From Verrucomicrobiota bacterium (GTDB lineage Bacteria; Verrucomicrobiota; Verrucomicrobiia; Chthoniobacterales; SZAS-18): 35,602 nucleotides of DNA. Under the pieces are notes generated by a model, which did not search any database, was not told the origin of the DNA, and was given only the letters and a program-made list of their open reading frames with translations. Each line of letters starts with the position of its first letter. Within the stretch, counting starts at the first letter, position 1. Positions 1 to 7,764 of the stretch are shown piece after piece. The translations under genes and the position numbers were made by a program. The stretch is taken from assembly GCA_025353105.1 (NCBI GenBank), contig JANXRG010000086.1, positions 1 through 35,602 on the forward strand, given 5' to 3'.

Positions 1-1
1 G

Positions 2-1810
2 ATCGTCGAGGGAAACATTCCCGAAATCCTGCGCGACAAGCGCGTGATCTGCCTCGACCTCGCCCTCATGGTCGCCGGCACCAAGTACCGCGGCCAGTTT
101 GAGGAGCGGATTAAGGCGGTCATGGACGAAATCCGCCGCACCAAGAATGTCATCCTGTTCATCGACGAACTGCACACCATCGTCGGGGCCGGCTCGGCCG
201 AGGGCGCGATGGACGCATCCAACATCATCAAGCCTGCCCTCAGCCGGGGCGAATTGCAGTGCGTCGGCGCGACCACGCTCAACGAGTACCGCAAGTACAT
301 CGAGAAGGACGCCGCGCTGGAGCGCCGGTTCCAGACCGTCAAGGTGGAGGCGCCCAACGTCGAGGAGGCCGTCCTCATCCTGAAGGGGCTGCGCCCGAAG
401 TACGAATCACATCACAAGGCGAGGATCACGGACGAGGCACTCAACGCTGCCGTGAAGCTCAGTGACCGCTATATCAGCGGCCGTTTCCTGCCCGACAAGG
501 CGATCGACGTGATGGACGAAGCCGGCGCGCGCGCGCGCATCGGCTCGATGACCCGTCCGCCGGACGTGAAGGAGATCGAGCGACAGATCGAGGAAATTCG
601 GACCGACAAGGAAGCGGCGATCAAGGCGCAGGATTTTGAGAAGGCGGCCTCGCTGCGGGATAACGAAAAGCAGGCGAAGGACAAACTCGAGAAGATTCTC
701 ACCGAGTGGCGCGAACAGCGCGAGGAGAAGGAGGTCGTGGTGACCGAAGACGACATGATGCACATCGTGTCGAAGTTCACCGGCGTGCCGTTGCAGCGGA
801 TGGAGCAGAAGGAGACCCAAAAGCTTCTCCAGATGGAGCAGGAGCTGAAGGGCAAAGTGATCGGCCAGGACGAAGCGGTGGCCGCCATCAGCAAAGCTCT
901 CCGCCGCTCCCGCGCTGACCTTAAGGATCCGCGCCGGCCCATCGGCAGCTTCATTTTCCTGGGCCCGACGGGCGTGGGAAAGACGTTCCTGGCCCGCACG
1001 CTCGCCGAATTCATGTTCGGCGACGCCGACGCGCTCATCCAGATCGACATGAGCGAGTACATGGAGAAATTCACGTCCTCGCGTTTAATCGGAAGTCCTC
1101 CGGGCTACGTCGGCTACGAGGAGGGCGGACAGCTGTCCGAGGCGGTGCGCCGCCGTCCGTACAGCGTGGTGCTATTCGACGAGATCGAGAAGGCCCACCC
1201 CGACGTGATGAACCTGATGCTCCAGATTCTGGAGGAGGGAAAAATCACCGATTCGCTCGGGCGAAAGATCGATTTCCGCAACACGATCATTATCATGACT
1301 TCGAACGTCGGGGCCGAGACGATCAAGAAGAACAACGTGATGGGATTCGGTTCGCCATCGGATGACCAGGACTACGACGTGATGCGCGGGAAAATCATGG
1401 AGGAGGCCAAGCGCGTCTTTAAGCCCGAGTTCATGAATCGCCTCGACGATCTAATCGTTTTCCACACGCTCACCCGCGCCAACCTGCTGCTCATCGTCGA
1501 TCTCGAGATCGACAAGGTGCTGATCCGGATCAAGTCAAAGGACATCCATCTCACGCTCGACCAGGGCGCGAAGGATTTCCTGATCGAGAAGGGCTACGAC
1601 CCGACGTACGGTGCGCGTCCCATGCGGCGCGCGGTGGAGCGTTATCTCGAGGATCCGCTTGCCGAGGAAATCCTGCGGGGGACCGTCAAGCCAGCGGATG
1701 TCGTCGAGGTGACCCGCGAGGGCGACGTCAAGGACGCAAAGACGAAGCTCGTTTTCAAGACCAATGCGCCGGCGGCCGAGACGGATGCGACTCCCGCCAC
1801 GGCGAGTTGA
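2..1810 (+). CDS. clpC: ATP-dependent Clp protease ATPase subunit ClpC (5' truncated by window edge)
   Basis: This is the AAA+ unfoldase that feeds substrates to the ClpP peptidase in the cytoplasm. The reading frame is open from base 2, so the N-domain and first Walker A lie outside the window; 602 residues remain. Visible in order: the D1 Walker B (LFIDEL, about residue 52), a UVR-type coiled middle segment (about 205-235, [10 protein letters not shown]), the D2 Walker A GPTGVGKT (about 321), D2 Walker [12 protein letters not shown] (about 390), an MGFG tripeptide loop of the kind that docks ClpP (about 447), and the C-terminal GARPMRR sensor-2 motif. The UVR segment and the ClpP loop favour ClpC over ClpB, which has a long coiled M-domain and no ClpP loop. 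The tail is Ala/Thr-rich. A hairpin follows the stop codon. Confidence 0.95.
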   Translation: MVEGNIPEILRDKRVICLDLALMVAGTKYRGQFEERIKAVMDEIRRTKNVILFIDELHTIVGAGSAEGAMDASNIIKPALSRGELQCVGATTLNEYRKYIEKDAALERRFQTVKVEAPNVEEAVLILKGLRPKYESHHKARITDEALNAAVKLSDRYISGRFLPDKAIDVMDEAGARARIGSMTRPPDVKEIERQIEEIRTDKEAAIKAQDFEKAASLRDNEKQAKDKLEKILTEWREQREEKEVVVTEDDMMHIVSKFTGVPLQRMEQKETQKLLQMEQELKGKVIGQDEAVAAISKALRRSRADLKDPRRPIGSFIFLGPTGVGKTFLARTLAEFMFGDADALIQIDMSEYMEKFTSSRLIGSPPGYVGYEEGGQLSEAVRRRPYSVVLFDEIEKAHPDVMNLMLQILEEGKITDSLGRKIDFRNTIIIMTSNVGAETIKKNNVMGFGSPSDDQDYDVMRGKIMEEAKRVFKPEFMNRLDDLIVFHTLTRANLLLIVDLEIDKVLIRIKSKDIHLTLDQGAKDFLIEKGYDPTYGARPMRRAVERYLEDPLAEEILRGTVKPADVVEVTREGDVKDAKTKLVFKTNAPAAETDATPATAS

Positions 1811-1829
1811 GCTGGGAAAATTCTGACGG

Positions 1830-1858
1830 GCGGCATCCGGAAGCGGGTGCCGCGTTTT
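1830..1858 (+). terminator. Rho-independent terminator after clpC
   Basis: A ten-base-pair stem (GCGGCATCCG / CGGGTGCCGC, one G-U pair) with a short loop is followed by GTTTT. It lies 20 bases after the clpC stop and fits an intrinsic terminator, although the T-run is short. Confidence 0.5.
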
Positions 1859-1923
1859 CCTGCGATGCCGTGCCGATGCCAACGGTCGGCGACTTCGAGC
1901 CCTAGCGAAAGCCCGGGGCAAAC

Positions 1924-1947
1924 GATCGGACGCGAGGGAGTCCGATC
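1924..1947 (-). terminator. Hairpin at the end of the small lipoprotein gene
   Basis: A perfect eight-base-pair inverted repeat (GATCGGAC, 8-base loop, GTCCGATC) overlaps the lipoprotein stop codon and is followed on the minus strand by GTTTG. Its position suggests a weak intrinsic terminator or 3' end protecting hairpin for the convergent gene. Confidence 0.4.
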
Positions 1948-2182
1948 ATTGACCGGGGCCGAATTTGCCGTTGTTACCGGCCAGGTTGCCCAACTGGCCT
2001 TTGCCTTCCCAGCTCTCGGGCTTGTTCCAGGGAATGGTGCTCGGGCGGTCGCCCGGCGCGAGATATTGCGAACCATCGGTGGGCTGGACGCCGGCGCATG
2101 CGCTGAGGCCGAGCAGGGCGCCGGAAAGGGTGACAATTCCAAGGACCAGGCGGATGGGGCGGGCAGAGATGGACATTTTCAT
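1946..2182 (-). CDS. Small lipoprotein of unknown function
   Basis: A 78-residue protein with a classical bacterial lipoprotein signal: basic N-terminus (RPIR), hydrophobic stretch (LVLGIVTLSGALLGL) and lipobox LSAC with the lipidated cysteine at residue 29. The mature part is only about 50 residues, rich in Gly, Asn, Pro and Trp (WNKPESWEGKGQ), without a domain I recognise. Similar tiny lipoproteins with a PWNKPESWEG-like core seem to occur in Verrucomicrobiota, but that is a recollection, not a search result. A second ATG two codons in is an alternative start; neither has a clear Shine-Dalgarno. It faces away from the SRP RNA and converges on clpC. Confidence 0.7.
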   Translation of the reverse strand: MKMSISARPIRLVLGIVTLSGALLGLSACAGVQPTDGSQYLAPGDRPSTIPWNKPESWEGKGQLGNLAGNNGKFGPGQ

Positions 2183-2301
2183 GCGAAAAGGAACGATTCA
2201 CGCTCATGGCCTGACGTCAAATCCGGAACGAGTCCTCATTTTCCATCGTTGGGGACGATTTCCCTTTGCCGCGTCGGCCCGGCCGTGCTTGAGTTTGGGC
2301 G

Positions 2302-2390
<89 letters not shown>

Positions 2391-2447
2391 TTTTTTCTTT
2401 CCCGAAGCGACCCACGGCTCAATCGTGTCGGAGTTCCATCTCCGATC

Positions 2448-3428
2448 GTGAATATTCTCGTCACCGGCGGCGCCGGCTTTATTGGTTCGCACCTTGTTGA
2501 GCGGCTCCTCCACGACGGGCACCGCGTCGAGGTCCTCGACGACTTCAACGATTTTTACGATCCGCATCGGAAGGATGGCAATCTCGCTTACGTGCGCAAC
2601 CGCATTACGGTTCATCGCGCGGACATCGTCGACGCCCCGGCGGTGCAACAAATCGTCAACGCCGGCCGTTTCGATGCCCTGGTCCACCTGGCGGCGCGCG
2701 CGGGCGTCCGCCCGTCGATCAAGCACCCCGCGCTTTACGTGCAAACTAACGTTATGGGCACGCTCAACCTCCTGGACGCGGCCCGCGACGCCAAGGTTCC
2801 CCGTTTCATTTTTGGGTCCAGCTCGTCGGTCTATGGACTCTGCCGCCAGATTCCGTTTCGCGAGGACGTGGCGTTGCAGGAAACGATCAGCCCGTATGCC
2901 GCGACGAAGCTCGCTGGTGAGCAGCTCTGCTCGAATTATGCGCACCTCTACGGACTGCGCGTGGTGTGTCTCCGGTTCTTCACCGTCTTCGGTCCGCGCC
3001 AGCGGCCGGACCTCGCCATTCATCAATTCACGGAACGCATCCTCGCCGGCCGCCCGATCCGACAGTTTGGCGACGGTTCCACGCGTCGGGACTACACGTA
3101 CGTGGAGGACATCGTCAGCGGTATCGTGGCATCATTGGCGTACGAGGGTCCGATTTTCGACGTCTTCAATCTCGGCGGCAGCGAGACGACTTCGCTGGGC
3201 GATTTGATTCGGGCGCTCGAGGTGCAGCTGGATTTGAAAGCGACAATCGAGCATCTGCCGGAGCAACCCGGCGACCTGCCGCTGACTTACGCGGACATCT
3301 CGAAAGCACGCGAGCGGCTGGGATACTCGCCGCGGACTCCACTTCGGGAAGGACTGGCGAAATTTGTCGCCTGGTATTACGACTGGCTGGCGAGTGGCAC
3401 GCATGCACCGGCGGAGGCGACGCGATGA
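2448..3428 (+). CDS. NAD-dependent nucleotide-sugar epimerase (UDP-glucuronate/UDP-glucose 4-epimerase-like)
   Basis: A 326-residue extended short-chain dehydrogenase/reductase. The N-terminal Rossmann motif TGGAGFIGSH (residues 6-15), the catalytic SSSSVYG (124-130) and YAATK (Tyr150, Lys154) are all intact. Downstream segments LRFFTVFGPRQRPD and GDGSTRRDYTYVEDIV are typical of the UDP-glucuronate 4-epimerase / GalE branch that acts on cytoplasmic nucleotide sugars for surface polysaccharides. Exact substrate cannot be set from sequence. The ATG is 58 bases after the SRP RNA, and its stop overlaps the start of the M20 peptidase gene (ATGA), indicating translational coupling. Confidence 0.9.
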   Translation: MNILVTGGAGFIGSHLVERLLHDGHRVEVLDDFNDFYDPHRKDGNLAYVRNRITVHRADIVDAPAVQQIVNAGRFDALVHLAARAGVRPSIKHPALYVQTNVMGTLNLLDAARDAKVPRFIFGSSSSVYGLCRQIPFREDVALQETISPYAATKLAGEQLCSNYAHLYGLRVVCLRFFTVFGPRQRPDLAIHQFTERILAGRPIRQFGDGSTRRDYTYVEDIVSGIVASLAYEGPIFDVFNLGGSETTSLGDLIRALEVQLDLKATIEHLPEQPGDLPLTYADISKARERLGYSPRTPLREGLAKFVAWYYDWLASGTHAPAEATR

Positions 3429-4558
3429 ACCCGGCGCCCGGCCAGGACGTCGTGACGATCCTGCAGGGGCTCGTGCGGATCCCGAGCGTGAATCCGCTCG
3501 CTCATCCCGCCCCGGGCGAGGGCGGGGAAAAGCGCTGCGCCGAAGCGGTGGCGGAATACCTGACGGCGCTCGGCGCGCAGGAAGTTTCGCTGCCGGAGGT
3601 CCTGTCCGATCGACCGAACGTGCTCGCCCGGATGCCGGCCGCTCGACCTGGCAAACCGCGCCTGCTGCTCGCACCGCACCTCGACACCGTGGGCGTGGGC
3701 GGGATGACCATCGACCCGTTTGCGGCGGAGGAACGCGACGGAAAGATCTGGGGGCGGGGCGCGACCGACACGAAGGGTACGATGTCCGCGATGCTCCGCG
3801 CGCTTTACGAGTTGCGGGAGGTGATTCCAAACCTGGATTACGAAATCTGGTTTGCGGGCCTGATGGGTGAGGAGGCCGGCAACGAAGGCGCGGCGTGGAT
3901 CGTCTCGTCTGGCTTCCGCGCGGATTTTGCCTTGGTGGGCGAGCCCACGAGTTGTGATGTGCTCTACGCGCACAAGGGCGCGACGTGGCTGCGCCTGACC
4001 ACGCGCGGCAAGGCGGCGCACGCCGCCGAGCCGCAGTGGGGGGAGAACGCCATATATAAGATGGCGGACGTCGCGCGCGTTGTGCGCGACGAGCTGTGTC
4101 GCGCGCTGGCCGCGAAACCAGATGCGCTGTTGGGCGCAGCGACGGCCAGCCTGGGCGTGGTGAGCGGCGGACGAAAGATCAACGTGGTGCCCGATTGCTG
4201 CGAAGCGGAACTCGATCTCCGCACCCTGCCGAGTCAGCAAGGCGATGACTTTGTCGCGGAAGTGACGTCGCTTTTGCGTCGCGGATGTCCCGACGTGGAG
4301 GTCGAACTGCTCCGACGGCATCCGCCGATGTACACCGACCCGGCCCATCCGATGATGGAGCGGTTCACGCGCATCGGAGCCAAGGCCGTAACCGCCTCGT
4401 GGTTTTGCGATGGTTCCCTGTTGTCGCACGGCGGAATTCCGTCGGTGGCGGCGGGTCCCGGGTCAATTGCGCAGGCGCACGTGGTCGATGAGTTCATCGA
4501 AATCGCCGAACTGCACCGCGGCGTCGAGTTCTACAAGGCGTTCCTCTGCCAGTGCTGA
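3425..4558 (+). CDS. M20 family zinc metallopeptidase/deacylase (ArgE/DapE/CPG2-like)
   Basis: A 377-residue di-zinc hydrolase. Metal and catalytic residues are visible: His85 and Asp87 in PHLDTV, the bridging Asp in GRGATDTKG, the Glu-Glu pair in MGEEAGNEG, a ligand Glu/Asp in VGEPT, and the last His in SIAQAH. The KGATWLRLTTRGKAAHAAEP segment is the lid/dimerisation domain signature. The family includes acetylornithine and succinyl-diaminopimelate deacylases and carboxypeptidase G2; this copy cannot be assigned to one. The frame is open further upstream, but the ATG at 3425 gives the normal family length and overlaps the epimerase stop by four bases, so it was chosen. Confidence 0.9.
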   Translation: MNPAPGQDVVTILQGLVRIPSVNPLAHPAPGEGGEKRCAEAVAEYLTALGAQEVSLPEVLSDRPNVLARMPAARPGKPRLLLAPHLDTVGVGGMTIDPFAAEERDGKIWGRGATDTKGTMSAMLRALYELREVIPNLDYEIWFAGLMGEEAGNEGAAWIVSSGFRADFALVGEPTSCDVLYAHKGATWLRLTTRGKAAHAAEPQWGENAIYKMADVARVVRDELCRALAAKPDALLGAATASLGVVSGGRKINVVPDCCEAELDLRTLPSQQGDDFVAEVTSLLRRGCPDVEVELLRRHPPMYTDPAHPMMERFTRIGAKAVTASWFCDGSLLSHGGIPSVAAGPGSIAQAHVVDEFIEIAELHRGVEFYKAFLCQC

Positions 4559-4619
4559 GCCGGCGGCTCGCAGATCAACTTGTCGGCGGGTCGCCCTGCG
4601 CGTAGCTTCCGCGCCCGCC

Positions 4620-6176
4620 ATGTCTGAAGAATCCAAAGTCGAAAATCCGAAAGCCAAACTCGAGAAGTCCGCGATCTCCCCGCGCCGCGCCGAGGATTTT
4701 CCGGAATGGTACCAGCAGGTCGTCCGCCTGGGTGAGCTGGCGGAAAATTCCGACGTACGCGGTTGCATGGTGATCAAGCCTTGGGGCTATGGGCTTTGGG
4801 AGCGCATGCAGGCGACCCTTGATGCGATGTTCAAGGCCACCGGCCACCAGAACGCATATTTCCCTCTCTTCATTCCGATTTCCTACCTCGAGAAGGAAGC
4901 CGCACATGTGGCGGGCTTCGCCAAGGAATGCGCCGTGGTAACGCATCACCGGCTGGAGGCCGGACCCGATGGGAAATTGCGCCCGGCGCCCTCGGCGGAA
5001 TTGGCCGAGCCGCTCGTGGTGCGGCCAACGAGCGAAACGATCATTGGCGCGACCTATGCCAAATGGGTCCAGAGTTATCGTGACCTGCCGATTCTAATCA
5101 ACCAGTGGGCGAACGTCGTGCGGTGGGAGCTCCGCCCGCGGCTCTTTCTGCGCACGGCCGAATTCCTCTGGCAGGAGGGCCATACCGCGCACGAGACGAA
5201 GGAGGAGGCAGTCGACGAGACGGAAAAAATTCTCGGTATTTACGAGACCTTCGCCCGTGACTTCCTCGCGCTGCCGGTCTTCACCGGCGAGAAATCCGAG
5301 AGCGAGCGTTTTCCGGGCGCGGTACAGACGCTTTGCATTGAAGCCATGGTGCAGGATCGCAAGGCCATTCAGGCGGGCACGTCGCATTTCCTTGGACAGA
5401 ACTTCTCGAAGGCGAGCGGCATCAAGTTCCAGTCGCGCGAAGGTCGGGAGGAATTTGCGTGGACCACCAGCTGGGGTGTGAGCACGCGCCTCATCGGCAC
5501 CGTCGTCATGATGCATGCCGACGACGACGGGCTGATTCTGCCGCCGCGGGTCGCTCCGACCCAAGTGGTGATCCTCCCGATCACGCCGAAAGAAGATACG
5601 CGTGCGGCCGTGTTGGAAGCCGCGGAGAAGCTGGCGTCGCGCCTGCGTGCGCGGACCTTTCACGGTCAGCCGTTGCTGGTGCACGTGGACAAGCGCGATC
5701 TCAATGGCGGCGTGAAAAGCTGGGATTGGATCAAGCGTGGTTGCCCGGTGCGCATCGAGCTTGGCCCGCGTGACCTCGCGAGCGGGACCGTCGCACTATG
5801 CCGGCGCGACCACGGCGCGAAGGCGAAGGAATTCGTCCCGGCCGATCAGGCGGTGGCCACAGTGCCGGAGTTGTTGCAGTCGATCCAGGAGACGATGTAC
5901 GCGCGAGCCTTGGCATTCCGCGAGCAGCACACGCGAGTGATCGACACGAAAGAGGAGTTCTACGCATTCTTCACCGCGCAAAACACCGATAAACCGGAGG
6001 CGCATGGCGGTTTCTCGCTAACGCACTGGAACGGCTCGGCGGAAGTTGAGACGCGCATCAAGGAGGATCTCAAGGTGACCATCCGATGCATTCCGTTCGG
6101 CGCAGGCGAAGCGGGAGCCTGCCCGTTCAGTGGCCAGCCGAGCGCCCAGCGCGTGATTTGGGCGAAGTCGTATTGA
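4620..6176 (+). CDS. proS: Prolyl-tRNA synthetase, archaeal/eukaryotic-like type (no editing insertion)
   Basis: Class II aminoacyl-tRNA synthetase charging tRNA-Pro. The protein (518 residues) has the VIKPWGYGLWE and RPTSETIIGATYAKW motifs, FRTAEFLWQEGHTAH-type motif 2 (here LRTAEFLWQEGHTAH), GTSHFLGQNFSKA, WGVSTRLIG motif 3, an anticodon-binding domain, and a C-terminal zinc-like domain ending in AKSY with CPFSG. There is no bacterial INS editing domain between motifs 2 and 3, so it belongs to the short-insert, archaeal/eukaryotic-like ProRS group found in several bacterial phyla. The ATG at 4620 was chosen because homologous sequence begins shortly after it (residue 23 onward); the first 20 residues (ESKVENPKAKLEK) look like an added lysine-rich extension with a repeat-like NPKAKLE. 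Confidence 0.95.
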   Translation: MSEESKVENPKAKLEKSAISPRRAEDFPEWYQQVVRLGELAENSDVRGCMVIKPWGYGLWERMQATLDAMFKATGHQNAYFPLFIPISYLEKEAAHVAGFAKECAVVTHHRLEAGPDGKLRPAPSAELAEPLVVRPTSETIIGATYAKWVQSYRDLPILINQWANVVRWELRPRLFLRTAEFLWQEGHTAHETKEEAVDETEKILGIYETFARDFLALPVFTGEKSESERFPGAVQTLCIEAMVQDRKAIQAGTSHFLGQNFSKASGIKFQSREGREEFAWTTSWGVSTRLIGTVVMMHADDDGLILPPRVAPTQVVILPITPKEDTRAAVLEAAEKLASRLRARTFHGQPLLVHVDKRDLNGGVKSWDWIKRGCPVRIELGPRDLASGTVALCRRDHGAKAKEFVPADQAVATVPELLQSIQETMYARALAFREQHTRVIDTKEEFYAFFTAQNTDKPEAHGGFSLTHWNGSAEVETRIKEDLKVTIRCIPFGAGEAGACPFSGQPSAQRVIWAKSY

Positions 6177-6350
6177 GACCATGGCACGGACATCTTGCCC
6201 GCGGGGCCCTGAGTGCAAGGTGGATGCGGTCAGCCTGATCAGGCGGAGAGCTTGACCGCCCGCAGGGAAACCTGCCGCGTCTAATATTCGAACGAGCGAC
6301 ACGGCCTTAGACGTCTCGTGCACCACGGGCTCGATGCCCGTGCCACATGC
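6177..6350. other. Intergenic region after proS with a strong palindrome
   Basis: No gene is supported here. It contains a self-complementary CCTGATCAGG (about 6234-6243) and a perfect seven-base-pair hairpin CACGGGC-TCGAT-GCCCGTG at 6324-6342. The latter resembles dispersed REP-like palindromes of GC-rich genomes and could also end the proS transcript, although no T-run follows. Confidence 0.5.
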
Positions 6351-6446
6351 TCACGTCTTCTCGGCCTTGACCTTGAGGCGGCCCGGACCCGATTTGAAAT
6401 GCGCTCCAATGAATGGTTCCATCATCCGGCCGAACCATCGGTTCAG
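6351..6446 (-). pseudogene. C-terminal remnant of an SRPBCC-family gene
   Basis: On the minus strand the last 30 codons and stop read NRWFGRMMEPFIGAHFKSG then PGRLKVKAEKT. The intact SRPBCC gene about 0.8 kb away ends NRWFGLMMERFIGPDFDAG then LARLKAKAEKT. Over roughly 89 aligned bases the two copies share about 70 percent identity by eye, and the reading frame and stop codon coincide. No upstream part of the gene remains; the remnant meets the vapC stop codon directly. It is a decayed or partly replaced paralogue rather than a recent duplication. Confidence 0.8.
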
Positions 6447-6874
6447 CGTTCGACGCCTGGTAGTTCCTTAAAGGGGTTAAATACCTTCAACCCCGACCGT
6501 CGAAAGTCTTTGTCATTGCCGGTCACAATCGTCAAATCGTGGCGGCGCGCGGTCGCGGCGATGTAACTGTCTTCCACCGGCATGGGCTTGGCCGCCTGCT
6601 CGAACAGGAATTTCTGGTCCGCCCAAACATGGGCCGTGGCGACGTTGAAACTGAAGATCCTGCCCTCGAGGACATCGACGCTTCGGCGCAGCCATTGCTG
6701 CAACCGCGTCCGCGTGCGGCCTTCCTTCGTTCGCACCCAATACGCGATTTGCGCGATCACGATGGTGCTGGTGTAGCAAGCGTCCTGTTCGCGCTCCAAC
6801 CATTGGATGACGGCACGGTTGCCCCGCGTCTTCACGGGTTGACTGAGCACATCGGCATCCAGCAGCCAGCTCAC
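6443..6874 (-). CDS. vapC: VapC-type PIN-domain toxin, possibly inactive
   Basis: A 143-residue PIN-domain protein, the usual size for VapC ribonucleases that cleave tRNA or rRNA. Recognisable landmarks: LLDADVLSQP (Asp6, first acidic residue), EDSYIAATARRH (Asp102, third), and TGNDKDF (Asp121/Asp123, fourth), followed by the conserved GLKVFNPF end. The second catalytic acid, normally Glu in an xxxEI motif, reads VIAQI here (Gln42; codon CAA), so metal coordination may be impaired. It starts with GTG overlapping the antitoxin stop (GTGA), typical of translational coupling. Its stop codon abuts the SRPBCC remnant. Confidence 0.85.
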   Translation of the reverse strand: MSWLLDADVLSQPVKTRGNRAVIQWLEREQDACYTSTIVIAQIAYWVRTKEGRTRTRLQQWLRRSVDVLEGRIFSFNVATAHVWADQKFLFEQAAKPMPVEDSYIAATARRHDLTIVTGNDKDFRRSGLKVFNPFKELPGVER

Positions 6875-7098
6875 AACTGGAGTTTCCTGGGCATTTTCCG
6901 GCGGCGCGCGGGAAGATCATCCATCGGGACCGGACATTGTTTCCAGACGTCCAACCAGTTTGGTTTGCGCTTAAGCCGGCGGAGGAGGACCACGTCGTCG
7001 TCCGCGTCAAAACTGGCCTCAAACTGATCGCCGGGTGCGGCCGGCGAAAGCGTGGCCGGGATGCTCACCCGGCGTTTGGCATCGAGCGTCACAATCAT
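6871..7098 (-). CDS. vapB: VapB-type AbrB/SpoVT-like antitoxin
   Basis: A 75-residue protein starting MIVTLDAKRRVSIP, the swapped-hairpin AbrB/MazE DNA-binding fold typical of one VapB class, then an acidic patch (DADDD) and a basic C-terminal tail (ARRRKMPRKLQL) likely to contact the toxin. It neutralises VapC and autorepresses the operon. An ATG six codons upstream is possible, but it would place a perfect palindrome inside the coding region, so the start at 7098 was preferred. The stop overlaps the vapC start by four bases. Confidence 0.8.
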   Translation of the reverse strand: MIVTLDAKRRVSIPATLSPAAPGDQFEASFDADDDVVLLRRLKRKPNWLDVWKQCPVPMDDLPARRRKMPRKLQL

Positions 7099-7099
7099 G

Positions 7100-7133
7100 G
7101 TGGGACCATCCCACATTGACCGTTATCGGTCAA
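7100..7133 (-). promoter_or_regulatory. Two tandem palindromes, probable VapB operator
   Basis: Directly before the antitoxin start are two perfect inverted repeats: GTGGGA-N3-TCCCAC (7100-7114) and TTGACCG-N4-CGGTCAA (7116-7133). Toxin-antitoxin operons are normally autorepressed by the antitoxin bound to paired palindromes overlapping the promoter, which fits the position. The match to VapB is inferred. Confidence 0.6.
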
Positions 7134-7187
7134 GGGTTGTCTCTCAGTGTGCCCACGTCCCACGCGCCAGATTTTGGCGCCGTCGGC

Positions 7188-7718
7188 TCAAGTCTTTTCG
7201 GCTTTGGCTTTCAGGCGTGCGAGCCCGGCGTCGAAGTCGGGGCCGATAAACCGTTCCATCATCAGGCCAAACCAGCGGTTCATCGGATTGCGGCCGAGTT
7301 CGCCGGATGATGTCCATGTCACCTTCACGCCGCCATCGGCTGGCGTGAGCGTCATGGAACCAACGGATGTCATGCCCATATCTGGAAAGAACAAATCATA
7401 GGTAATCGCCTTGTTCGGATCGATCGTCTTCACGGTCATTTTTCCGCTGCCCTCCTGCTTGCTGACCCAATTCGACCACGATCCGACACCCGTGGGCGGT
7501 TCGCTGTAGGTCACGGTCATCCCGGGATCGCGCTGCCACCAGACCCCCCAGGTTTTCCATTGGCGCAGATCGGAAATGTCCGGGAACACTTTTTCCGCCG
7601 GCGCCTTGATGACGATGAAACGTTCCACGCGATACGACCCGGGCAGGAACTGGGAAACGATCGCGAGCAACGCCGCGAGCGTGAGGAGGAAGACCAGAAT
7701 GCGCTTAAGCCATTTCAT
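7188..7718 (-). CDS. SRPBCC-family (polyketide cyclase/START-like) membrane-anchored protein
   Basis: 176 residues. A hydrophobic N-terminal segment (WLKRILVFLLTLAALLAIV, about 3-21) would anchor or export the protein. The rest shows the SRPBCC pattern: RVERFIVIKAPAEKVFPDISDL at the first strand, W-rich segment WKTWGVWWQRDP, and a long C-terminal helix (NRWFGLMMERFIGPDF) that covers the hydrophobic cavity. The fold binds lipids or other hydrophobic ligands; no ligand can be assigned. A degenerate copy of its last 30 codons lies near 6.4 kb. It is divergent from the radical SAM gene. Confidence 0.85.
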   Translation of the reverse strand: MKWLKRILVFLLTLAALLAIVSQFLPGSYRVERFIVIKAPAEKVFPDISDLRQWKTWGVWWQRDPGMTVTYSEPPTGVGSWSNWVSKQEGSGKMTVKTIDPNKAITYDLFFPDMGMTSVGSMTLTPADGGVKVTWTSSGELGRNPMNRWFGLMMERFIGPDFDAGLARLKAKAEKT

Positions 7719-7764
7719 ATTTGGATCCTAACCTCCCGGCGGGTCATCCGACGAGCATTTTCGC

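Noticed and set aside
2966-3424. A 153-codon upstream extension of the M20 peptidase frame
   Set aside because: It lies inside the epimerase gene in another frame and the residues do not resemble M20 proteins.
7099-7116. An extended start for vapB (MWDGPT...)
   Set aside because: It would put the first palindrome in the coding region; MIVTLDAKRRVS is the normal beginning of this fold.
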